The notes beneath the pieces were generated by a model. It had not been told where the DNA came from, did no database searches, and saw only the letters and a program-made list of their open reading frames with translations. Shown one piece after another: positions 7,780-17,000 of a DNA stretch of 64,000 nt; the first letter of the stretch is position 1, and every line of letters starts with the position of its first letter. The stretch lies in assembly GCF_001274535.1 (NCBI RefSeq), contig NZ_CP012410.1, positions 496,001 to 560,000 on the forward strand, written 5' to 3'. The stretch comes from Leptotrichia sp. oral taxon 212. Its GTDB lineage: Bacteria; Fusobacteriota; Fusobacteriia; Fusobacteriales; Leptotrichiaceae. Position numbers and translations under genes: made by a program.

Positions 7780-9903
7780 ATGTTAAATAAAATTTTAGAT
7801 CATATGAATAATGATCATAAAGAAATATTACCATTATATGTCAGGCATTTCTGCAAGAGGGATGATGTAACGGAAGCAAAGCTTACAGATGTAAATGAAG
7901 AGAAAATGACACTTCTTGTCAACGGAAATGAAACAGTCAGCATAAAGTTCACACAAAGGACAGAACTAAAGAATATTCATCTTGAAATGATAAAAATGGC
8001 TAAAATAGCAAGAAAAAATCTTAATATTGATACACCTGAAAAATTCAAGGAAAAGGGACATTCTGAAGAAGAAAGGAATAAGCTTAAAATAAGTGGATTT
8101 ATTGATAATTTCAGTTCGGTTATTTTAGGAACAGTGTCTTCAGAAGGAAATCCTGTCATAGGTTATGCTCCGTTTTTCAGATATCAGGGTGATAACTATA
8201 TTTTTATCAATGAAACGGAAGAATATTTTTCCAGTTTGAAAAATAATAGGAAAGTAACACTTCTGTTCATAGAAGATGAGTCTTCCGCAGTTATGGTTTC
8301 AATGAGAAAAAGATTGACATATAAAGTGAAAATTGAATTTGTGGAAAAAGATGAAAAATACGAAGAAATACTGGATAATTTTCAGAAAGTGGACATGGCA
8401 ATTCAGATGATCAGAAATATACCTGTCTTTCATCTTCTGAAGGTAAATTTTTTGAGCGGAAGATATATAAACGGTCCAAGAACAGCCTTTGATATAAGTG
8501 AAGACAGAAAAGTTACTGAAGTACAGCTTGGAGCTTCAGGACATCCCAGTGAAAAGCAGGATGAAAATGTGACTGAAGATGAAGAGAAAGGGAATTTCAC
8601 AAAAAGATTTAAATCTCATGCAGATTCAAGCGGTATCGTTTCAAATCATTTCCGGAAAAGTAAAAAAATGATAACAGAAAGCGAACTGTTCAAGCTGCTG
8701 GAAAATCCTGCTGAAGAAAAAGAGGGAGTAATATATGTACATGTTCCTTATTGTGATAAAATATGTTCCTTCTGTAATCTTAACAGAAAAAAAGTAGATA
8801 ATGACCTGGAAGATTATACAAATTTCCTTGTATCAGAATTTGAAAAGTATGGAAAAACTCCATATATGAAAAGCAAGGAAATAAAAGTTGTATTTTTTGG
8901 TGGAGGTACTCCTACAATATTGAAGGAGCACCAGCTTGAAAGGATATTCAGAAGCATACATGAAAACTACAATTTGTCAGCTGACTGCGAATTTACCCTT
9001 GAGACGACGCTGCATAATCTGAATCTGAATAAAATAAAAATTCTGGAAAAATATGGAGTAAATAGACTGAGTGTAGGAATACAGTCGTTTGCTGAAAAGG
9101 GAAGGAATATACTGAACAGAACATTTTCAAAGGAAGAAACGGTCAGAAAACTCAAGGAACTAAAGGAAAATTTCAGTGGAATGGTCTGTACGGATATTAT
9201 ATACAATTATCCTGAAGAAACAGTGGAAGAGGTTATAGAAGATGCTGACATTATTGCTGATCTGAAAATAGACAGTACAAGTTTTTATTCACTTATGATT
9301 CATGAAGGTTCGAAAATGTCAAAAGATATAAAGGAAAATACACTTGAACTGAACTATCAGCTGGAAACTGACAGAAAACTTCATCATGCTTTCCTTGAAA
9401 GACTGTTGGCAACAGGAGAATACGAAGTAATGGAACATACAAAAATTGTCAGAAAAGGAAGAGATAAGTATAACTACATAAGATTTACACATAAGGGAGC
9501 CGATATACTTCCGATAGGAGTTGGAGCCGGAGGGAAGATTGCAAACACTGATATATTCAGAATAAATAATGAAAAGGCATTTTATATGATGTCAGAAAAT
9601 GCAAAAGAGGAAAACAGGTTTAAAAGAATAAGTGGATTATTCCAGTATCCCGAAGTATATTTTTCAGATTTGAAAAAATATGTTTCAGAAGAAGTATTTG
9701 AAGAGCTTTATAAATTATTCAAAAACTTTGAAAGCAAGGGATATATGAAAGTACATGAAACACATACAGAACTCACGACAGAAGGAATTTTCTGGGGAAA
9801 TAACATAAGCAGTGTTGTTCTGAAAAAATGTCTAGGAGGAAACAGGAATGAAAAAGCTGGTAATATTTTCCACATTGACGGGAAATACGGAAAAAATAGC
9901 TGA
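7780..9903 (+). CDS. Fused DUF2470-HugZ-radical SAM heme-degrading protein (HutW/ChuW/HmuW-like)
   Basis: A 707-residue fusion. Residues about 1-80 are DUF2470 (ILDHMNNDHKEILPLYVRHF). About 105-245 is a HugZ-like split barrel of the PNPOx fold. From about 310 a HemN/HutW-type radical SAM domain contains CX3CX2C (C325, C329, C332) and the GGGTPT motif. The C-terminus resembles the HemN/HutW helical region. ATG 7780 is chosen because AGGAG precedes it and the DUF2470 domain begins there. ChuW/HmuW enzymes open heme without oxygen through a SAM-derived radical, and HugZ proteins bind heme, so this may combine heme binding and anaerobic ring opening. The last 56 bases overlap the flavodoxin gene. 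Confidence 0.85.
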   Translation: MLNKILDHMNNDHKEILPLYVRHFCKRDDVTEAKLTDVNEEKMTLLVNGNETVSIKFTQRTELKNIHLEMIKMAKIARKNLNIDTPEKFKEKGHSEEERNKLKISGFIDNFSSVILGTVSSEGNPVIGYAPFFRYQGDNYIFINETEEYFSSLKNNRKVTLLFIEDESSAVMVSMRKRLTYKVKIEFVEKDEKYEEILDNFQKVDMAIQMIRNIPVFHLLKVNFLSGRYINGPRTAFDISEDRKVTEVQLGASGHPSEKQDENVTEDEEKGNFTKRFKSHADSSGIVSNHFRKSKKMITESELFKLLENPAEEKEGVIYVHVPYCDKICSFCNLNRKKVDNDLEDYTNFLVSEFEKYGKTPYMKSKEIKVVFFGGGTPTILKEHQLERIFRSIHENYNLSADCEFTLETTLHNLNLNKIKILEKYGVNRLSVGIQSFAEKGRNILNRTFSKEETVRKLKELKENFSGMVCTDIIYNYPEETVEEVIEDADIIADLKIDSTSFYSLMIHEGSKMSKDIKENTLELNYQLETDRKLHHAFLERLLATGEYEVMEHTKIVRKGRDKYNYIRFTHKGADILPIGVGAGGKIANTDIFRINNEKAFYMMSENAKEENRFKRISGLFQYPEVYFSDLKKYVSEEVFEELYKLFKNFESKGYMKVHETHTELTTEGIFWGNNISSVVLKKCLGGNRNEKAGNIFHIDGKYGKNS

Positions 9904-10363
9904 TGCAATATTTTCAGTAATTGAAGGGAATAAGAAACTGTTAAATGTAAAAGATTCAGATAAAATAAATCCTGATGATTATGATAAAATAATTGTTGGA
10001 TACTGGGTTGACAAAGGGGATGCCGATGAAAAAATAAAAGCTTTCATGTCAAAAATAAATAATAAGACAGTAGCAACTTTTGGTACGCTTGGAGCGAAAG
10101 CTGATTCTGACCACGCAAAAAAATGTATGGCTGCAGTGAGGGAATTTCTTGAAGCCAATGGCAACAAAGTTGAAAGGGAATTTATATGTCAGGGTGCAAT
10201 TTCGCCGCAGCTGATTGAAAGATTCAGAAAAATGACAAAAGAAGGAACTGTTACAGGTCATCATGTTGCTACTCCTGAAACTGAAAAAAGATGGGCAGAA
10301 GCTGCAAAACATCCTGATGAAACAGATATTGAAAATGCAAAGAAAATATTTTTAGGATTTTAA
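9848..10363 (+). CDS. Flavodoxin family protein (probable HmuF-type electron donor)
   Basis: 171 residues starting inside the 3' end of the radical SAM gene, with AGGAGGAAACAGG ahead of the ATG. The FMN phosphate loop STLTGNTEK is at residues 8-16, and YDKIIVGYWVDKG and TFGTLGAKADSDHA follow in positions expected for flavin-contacting loops. Tight overlap with the fused radical SAM gene supports a role as reductant for heme opening, as described for hmu/chu-type systems. Direct heme binding by this protein is possible but not visible. Confidence 0.85.
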   Translation: MKKLVIFSTLTGNTEKIADAIFSVIEGNKKLLNVKDSDKINPDDYDKIIVGYWVDKGDADEKIKAFMSKINNKTVATFGTLGAKADSDHAKKCMAAVREFLEANGNKVEREFICQGAISPQLIERFRKMTKEGTVTGHHVATPETEKRWAEAAKHPDETDIENAKKIFLGF

Positions 10364-10372
10364 TTACTAAAT

Positions 10373-10617
10373 TTTAAATAAAAAGGCTGCTACAAAAGAA
10401 AATATATATGAAAAATATATTTATTCATTTACTAAAATTCCACTCATGTAAAACAAGCATTCATTAAGAAAAAATCAAAATTTGCCTGAAGAATCAGGCG
10501 GATGATTTTTTCTAAATTCATTTCCTGTTTTACATTGTGAAATTATAAAAAACTCATAAATATAATTTTTCATATTATTCTCAAATTTCTATTTTAAATC
10601 AGCCTTTTTTATTTAAA
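10373..10617. repeat. Long palindromic element (MITE-like or extended terminator)
   Basis: The 245-base stretch is an imperfect inverted repeat over its whole length. Ends are TTTAAATAAAAAGGCTG (10373-10389) and its complement (10600-10617). Inner arms ATGTAAAACA and AGAAAAAATCA also recur as complements, and the centre is GCCTGA-AGAA-TCAGGC. It contains no coding frame. It could be a miniature inverted-repeat element and may also end transcription of the heme operon. Confidence 0.55.
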
Positions 10618-10651
10618 CCTTATAAATTTAGGAGGATAAAAATTTTCCTGG

Positions 10652-10680
10652 TTGACAATTTTGAATATTAATGGTATACT
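10652..10680 (+). promoter_or_regulatory. Consensus promoter of tRNA-Cys
   Basis: TTGACA (10652-10657), a 17-bp spacer and TATACT (10675-10680), ending 14 bases before the tRNA. Confidence 0.8.
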
Positions 10681-10694
10681 CATAAAGTAATTTT

Positions 10695-10769
10695 GGCGAC
10701 ATGGTCGAGGGGCTTAGGCAGAGGTCTGCAAAACCTTGTACACCAGTTCGAATCTGGTTGTCGCCTCCA
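10695..10769 (+). tRNA. tRNA-Cys (GCA)
   Basis: A cloverleaf folds with acceptor stem GGCGACA/TGTCGCC, anticodon loop CTGCAAA giving anticodon GCA, T-arm CCAG-TTCGAAT-CTGG, discriminator T and an encoded CCA. It stands alone, with its own promoter and a following hairpin plus T-run. It lies just upstream of the TPS island; tRNA genes are frequent integration sites, but no attachment repeat was found. Confidence 0.93.
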
Positions 10770-10783
10770 TATTTTTTTAGAAG

Positions 10784-10814
10784 CTACTGACATCTGTTAA
10801 GTAGATTTTTTTTT
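10784..10814 (+). terminator. Terminator after tRNA-Cys
   Basis: CTACT..ACA (10784-10792) pairs with TGT..AGTAG (10795-10804) and is followed by nine T residues. Confidence 0.6.
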
Positions 10815-10997
10815 ATAAAATAATAAAATTGAAAGTTATGTAAAGATTATAAAAATACAATAGTAAAGTAATTTTATATAATACAAAGTTAAATTCTTAA
10901 AAAAAATATGATATTTTTTCATAAATATTTGAAAATAAGGTTTTAGGAGTGTAGATTATTCTTGCTTTTTAAGAAACCTAAGAGTTTTAATGAAATA

Positions 10998-11026
10998 TTG
11001 ACAAATATAAAAAATGAAGGTATAAT
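10998..11026 (+). promoter_or_regulatory. Consensus promoter of the giant TpsA gene
   Basis: TTGACA (10998-11003), a 17-bp spacer and TATAAT (11021-11026) are a perfect sigma-70 match 40 bases before the ATG. Strong constitutive transcription is expected. The 184 bases between the tRNA terminator and this promoter are AT-rich and show no gene. Confidence 0.85.
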
Positions 11027-11066
11027 TAAATAATAATACAAAATAAAAAAGAAAGAAGGTCAAAAT

Positions 11067-14000
11067 ATGGAGTTTAAGAATGTAGGAAAGAACATATCAG
11101 AATACTTCAGATACAGACTTGGTCAGAAGACAGTGGCTCTTGTTTTGCTGCTGTTTTTTAATTTCAACATATTTTCTGAAATAGTTCCTGATCCTGCAAG
11201 TATTGCAACAAAAGTCACACGGACAGCTTCAGGGGTAGATCAGATAGACATAGCAAAGCCGAATGGGAACGGAACGAGTTACAACTCCCTGAGGGAGCTC
11301 CAGGTAGGAGAGAGAGGGCTTATCTTAAACAATAATAAAAATGTTGTGGTACAGACGGAGATAGCGGGACTTGTGGCAAGAAACCGTAACCTTGACAACG
11401 GTACGGAGGCAAACCTTATCATAACGGAAATAACGGGGAAGAACAGAACAGGAATAAACGGCTATGTGGAAGTTGCAGGTAAACGGGCAGACATAGTTAT
11501 AGCCAACAGGAACGGTATCCATGTAAACTGTGGAGGCTTTTTAAATTCCGACAGGGTAACTCTTACAACAGGAAGACTGAATATGGAAAACGGAGACCTG
11601 AAATCAATAGACGTGACAGAAGGGAAGGTCTCGGTAGGTGAAAAGGGTGTTGATGCATTGAGCCTTTCAGACCTTGAACTCATAGGGAAAACAGTAGACA
11701 TATCTGGGATTATAAAAGGTTCGAAAGATACAAGGGTACTGGTATCTGCAGGTGGACAGACATATGAGTATAAGACAAAGAAAGTTACAGGAAAAGGTGA
11801 GACATACGAGGGGATAGCTGTAGACGGTAAATCTGCAGGCAGCATGTATGCAGGCAAGATAGACATCATATCGAATGACAGGGGTGCAGGAGTAAACACG
11901 AAGGGAGACCTTGTAAGTATAGATGATGTAACGATAACTGCAAGCGGAGATATAACTACAAATAAGGTACATTCAGAAAAGCGGGTGGCATACAAGACTA
12001 ACAGGAAAGTAAGAATAAGAAAGCAGACCACTGCAGGCAGACAGGTTACGGTACAGGCAAAGAAGACTGAGATAGATGTGGATGCGAAAGTAATAACGGG
12101 CTACCTTGAAAAGGCACTTGGAGAAGCATCGTTTAAGGCGGAAGGGGAAGAAGTCAAGAATAAGGGGGAAATACAGGCTGAAGGAAGGATAGATATAAAG
12201 TCAAGACTGACAGAGAACAGCGGAGAGATGTATTCCACAGTGAAAACAGAAATAGAAGGCGGAAAGCTTGACAACGGCAGAGGTACACTGAAAAGTGACG
12301 GGAAGATAGACATAAAGACATCTGAGACTGTAAACAGGGAAGGATATATACTTTCAGATGGACTTACAAAGGAAGAAGTAAAGAAGGAGGAAGCTTCAGC
12401 CGGAGAAAATACAGGAGCTCCTAAGGAACATGGAGTAAACATATCAGGAAAACTGGACAATACAAGAGGAGTAATAAGGGGAAGGGACATAACAGTTGGA
12501 GGAGACCTTGTAGCAAATGAAAAGGGTCAGATAAGAACATCAGGAAATGTAAACCTTAACGGAAAAAGTATAAACAATGCAAAAGGTGAGATAACAGGTA
12601 ATATAGGTAAACTTAATGCAGAAAGACTGATAAATGATGATGGAAAACTTACAAGTTCCAAGAGACTAGAGGGGATAATAAAGGAAACAAGCAACAGGAA
12701 CGGAGAAATATACGGATCAGAAGGAATAAAGATAATAGGAGAAAAACTATCCAACCTGTCAGGAATAGTGAGAAGTGACAGGAAGATAAACCTTGAAGTG
12801 AATATGACTGACAATACAGGAGGTCATATACTTTCAGATGGAATAACGAAGGAAGATATAGAAAAGGACAGAGAAGAGAAAAAAGAGGAGCCAGGAAAGA
12901 AAACCCCTGAACTGTCTGAAGCAGGAGAAGGTAGGGAACACGGAGTAAACATATCAGGGAAACTGGACAATACAAGAGGAGTAATAAGGGGAAGGGACAT
13001 AACAGTTGGAGGAGACCTTGTATCAAATGAAAAGGGTCAGATAAGAACATCAGGAAATGTAAACCTTAACGGAAAAAATATAAACAATGCAAAAGGAGAA
13101 ATAACAGGTAACATAGGCAAACTTAATGCAGAAAGACTGATAAACGATGATGGAAAACTTAGAAGTATAGACAGGATAGAAGGGAAAATAAAGGAAATAA
13201 GCAACATAAGGGGAGAAATACTTGGAGAAGAAGGTATCCGGATAATAGGAGAAAAACTTAATAACTTTTCAGGAGTATTAAGAAGCGGCAAGAACATAGA
13301 GACAGAACTTAAGGAACTTAACAACAGGGAAGGATATATACTTAAGGACGGAATAACAAAGGAAGAGGCACAGAAGTGGGCGGTACAAAGAGTGGAATTA
13401 AAAGAATCATCTGAAGAGACAAAGGATAATTCAGATAAAAAGAACACTAAACCATCCATAAGTGCAGAAAGACTTGACAATACGAGAGGTATAATAGCGA
13501 GCCTTACAGGAACATATATCAAGACATCTGATATAAGCAACAGTGACGGAAAGGTAGTGTCAAGAAATGAGGTTGTCCTGGACATGCCTTCAGACTACAC
13601 ATATGAAGGACTTGTGGCAGGAGATGCCTCAACTGTAATAAGAGCAGGAACAGTGACAGTTAACGGAAAGATGGACAGAAGTGATGCATTGACCCTTGTA
13701 GGGAAACATGGTGTGAACCTGAAGGATGATATAACGGCAAGGGTGCTGACATTGGATACAGGTTCGTCAGTTCTGAATAATGCAAGAAATATAAGGGGAG
13801 AGGAAGGTCTTTCAATAAGTTCATTAAACATCATAAATGACGGAAATATTCTTTCAGGAGGGACACTTCTTGTAAATGCCGGAGGCAAGGTATATAACAG
13901 TGCGACAGGACTGATGTCAGGAAAGAATGTCCATGTGGACGCAGGGATGATAGAAAATAACAGGGGAAAAATACTTTCAGACGGAAGCCTCAGCCTCATA

Positions 14001-17000
14001 GCTGAAACACTGATAAGAAATGACAACGGTATAGTGGATTCAAAAGATGAGATGTATCTGAAGGTTGCAAACGGAAGATTAGAGAACATAGGAACAAGTG
14101 AAATACTAATAGACTATGTCAAGAAGCAGACAGGGACGCAGCCTGAAACAAAGAAGAAGACGTTTGGAAGAAGAGCCGTTACGGTACTGGATGAGGCAGT
14201 ACAGGAACAGGAAAGAGTCCTTAACATAAATATGAAGGATTCCGTTATAAGAAGCGGAAAGAACCTCTACATGGATATAAACGGAGATGTTGTCAACAGT
14301 GACGGAGGAAAGATAGCTGCCGCTGAAGAGCTTGGCATAAAGGCAAATAATGTATACAACATAGGGAAATATATACAGGATGTACAGAAGAATGAACTGG
14401 TGTCAGGAGCTGGAGGAAGAATAGAGGCAGGAAAGGTTTTCCTTGAAGTGAAAGGTAAGGTAGTAAATGGAACAGAGGACTACCTGACAGGAGCCTACAG
14501 AAGAGGAGACGGAGTACTTGTAGACAACAGACAGGTTACGTCCATGAGCCCATCGGAAATAAAGGGAAGGGAAGTAACCAAAATAGACTCGGGTGAACTG
14601 ATAAATACTTCGCATATAGGCGGAACAGGTATAACGATAGTAAATACCGAAAGAAATCTGACGAATGCAAGCATGGGAAATGCCATAGCCATAATAGACG
14701 GTAAGGAAGTGCTTGTAGACGGAAAAGGCGGAGTTCATAACATAGGAGCAGAAATAAGAGGAAACGAAGTAACCCAGGTACTTTCAGAAAAAGGTAAGGT
14801 AGTCAATGAAAGCACAGTGAAGGTCGAAAAGACAGAAGCACCTGTGAGACCTGAAAGAGTACCTTCATTTTTCCGTGTATTCATAAATAGTACACCTCAG
14901 GAGATGAGGGAGAGCATAAGGAACATAGGAAAGATAGAAAGTAACGGTACAGCCTATGTAAAAGCCAAGAATGAAGTAATAAACATAGCAGGAAACATAA
15001 AAGGTAAGAACGGTACATATATCGGAAGTGAAAGCGGAAACATAGAGGACAGGACAGTTACACTTCATTATGAGGGAAGAAATGTAGTTGAGACAAAAAC
15101 AGAGATACGTGAAATACCTGTAATGAAGCGTATAAAGTTCAGGGAGGTTCCGACAGGCGAAGTTAGGAAAGAGGAAGTAACAGCAAGTACAAAATGGGAT
15201 CATAGGAAGACTACTGAAACTGTATCAGGAGAAATAGGAGACGGAGCAGATACGGTTCTTGAGGCAGGAAAGGACTTAATACTTGAAAGCAGCAACATAC
15301 GTGGTAAGGACAATATAGTGCTTAATGCCAAGAACTACATACTTATGCTTTCGACAGTGAACACTGACACAAAGGACAGGACAGAGACACATAAGAGCGG
15401 AAAGAAACTGGGAAAAAGAAAGACCACTACAAACAGCTGGTATGTGGACAATGAATATGTTAACGGAGTGGACCTTACAACAGACGGTAGCGTAGTACTG
15501 AACTGGGACATAAACGGTAAGAAGCGTGGAGCTAATAAGGGAATATTTGCCCAGGGGGTAAACTTTAATGCGAAGGGACAGGTAGGAGCATACTCTGACG
15601 GGAATATATATGTACAGGGTACAAAGGACAGGATACATGAAGTTTTCAATTCACATACTGTAAAAAGGTTTGGAGGAGTGAAATACGGAAGTAAACATGA
15701 CTATGTGAACAATAAGATAGAAAGATACAGACATACCCAGCTGTACGGAGAGGCAGGAATAACGCTTGACTCAGAAGGAAAGCTGAGGGTAGAGGGAGCA
15801 GATGTCCAGTCATATGGTAATGTACTTCTCAGAGGAAAGCAGGGAGTGGAAATACTTCCTGGAGAAGAAATAAACAGCAGATATGAGGAACATACTTCTA
15901 AGGGTATAAAGGCAAGCCTCAATGCAGGATGGAACGGCATAAGTGCAGGAGTAGGCTACCAGAAGACAGAAGACAGGATAAGTGAGCTGACAAAGAATGT
16001 AATATCAAACAATATACAGGCAGGCGGAGATGTAGAGATAAGAAGTGAGGAAGGGAACATAACAATGGGACCTACTGACGGCTTTGTCGGAGGAAAACTG
16101 AAGCTTGACGGAAATGATATAGACATTATAGATGCCCATTCAGAAAGAATAATAGATACAGTCAGCAAAAAGACCTACATAGGAGTAGGAGTGACAGCAG
16201 GAATACCTGTGATAGGAGCGGCAAAACAGCTTATAGATGCAGGAAAGGCAATTGGAAAGTCAAAACATAAGGAGGACTACCTGAATTCAGGATTTGGAGC
16301 ATTCAATGCAGGAATGGGAGCTATGAATGCGTTTGGAAACCTATTCACAAGTCCAATGGCAACGAGTGCATCACTGAACTACAGTAAAAGCCAGGACAGC
16401 TACCACAGGGAAGAAAAAATATCAGTTGGAAGCAGACTACATGTAAAGGGCGGAGTGGAGTATAACGGAAAGAACCTTCATACCGTCAATCTTAATATGC
16501 TCAATGAAGGTGATACAGTATACAACATAACAGGAAACATCATAAGGGAAGCAGGAAAGAGCACAATAAAGGAAAGTACTGGAAGCAGAGGATATGGGCT
16601 CAGTCTTGCCAAGGGATCAGACGGAATGAATCCTTTCAAAGGTAATGGAACAACAGTTACAGCGGGCACAAGTGGAAGCAAGGGTAAAAGTGAAGGAGTA
16701 TACTATACAAATCCTAAGGATGAGACAAAAGGAAACAGCCACTACAATGTAGGAGGAGATGTAAAAGACAGCGGAGTGGACATAAAGACAGGAAGCATTT
16801 CAGGTAAGATAGAGGGCAACCATACAGTGGAGAGTCTTCAGGACAGATTTGATTCAAGGAGCAGAGGTTATTCCATAAGCACAGGAATAGGAATAAACAG
16901 TACAAAGGGAAACAAGGGTACAACATACAATACAAACATACAGAGTGTTTCAGCAGGCTATAGCCAAGGGAAAACTGTACAGAGAATAACAAGGGAAGTA

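Noticed and set aside
10600-11066. Integration of the island at tRNA-Cys with a repeated 3' end as att site
   Set aside because: No direct repeat of the tRNA 3' end was noticed at the far borders of the toxin region and no integrase gene is present in the window.
12424-13160. CRISPR-like regular repeats
   Set aside because: Direct repeats here are coding FHA units of about 227 bases with 510-bp spacing. No short regularly spaced repeats with unique spacers were found anywhere in the window.
11462-14100. Several minus-strand frames of 100-190 codons inside the TpsA gene
   Set aside because: All are Ser/Pro/Phe/Leu-rich shadows of repetitive sense coding sequence, without start signals or domain features.
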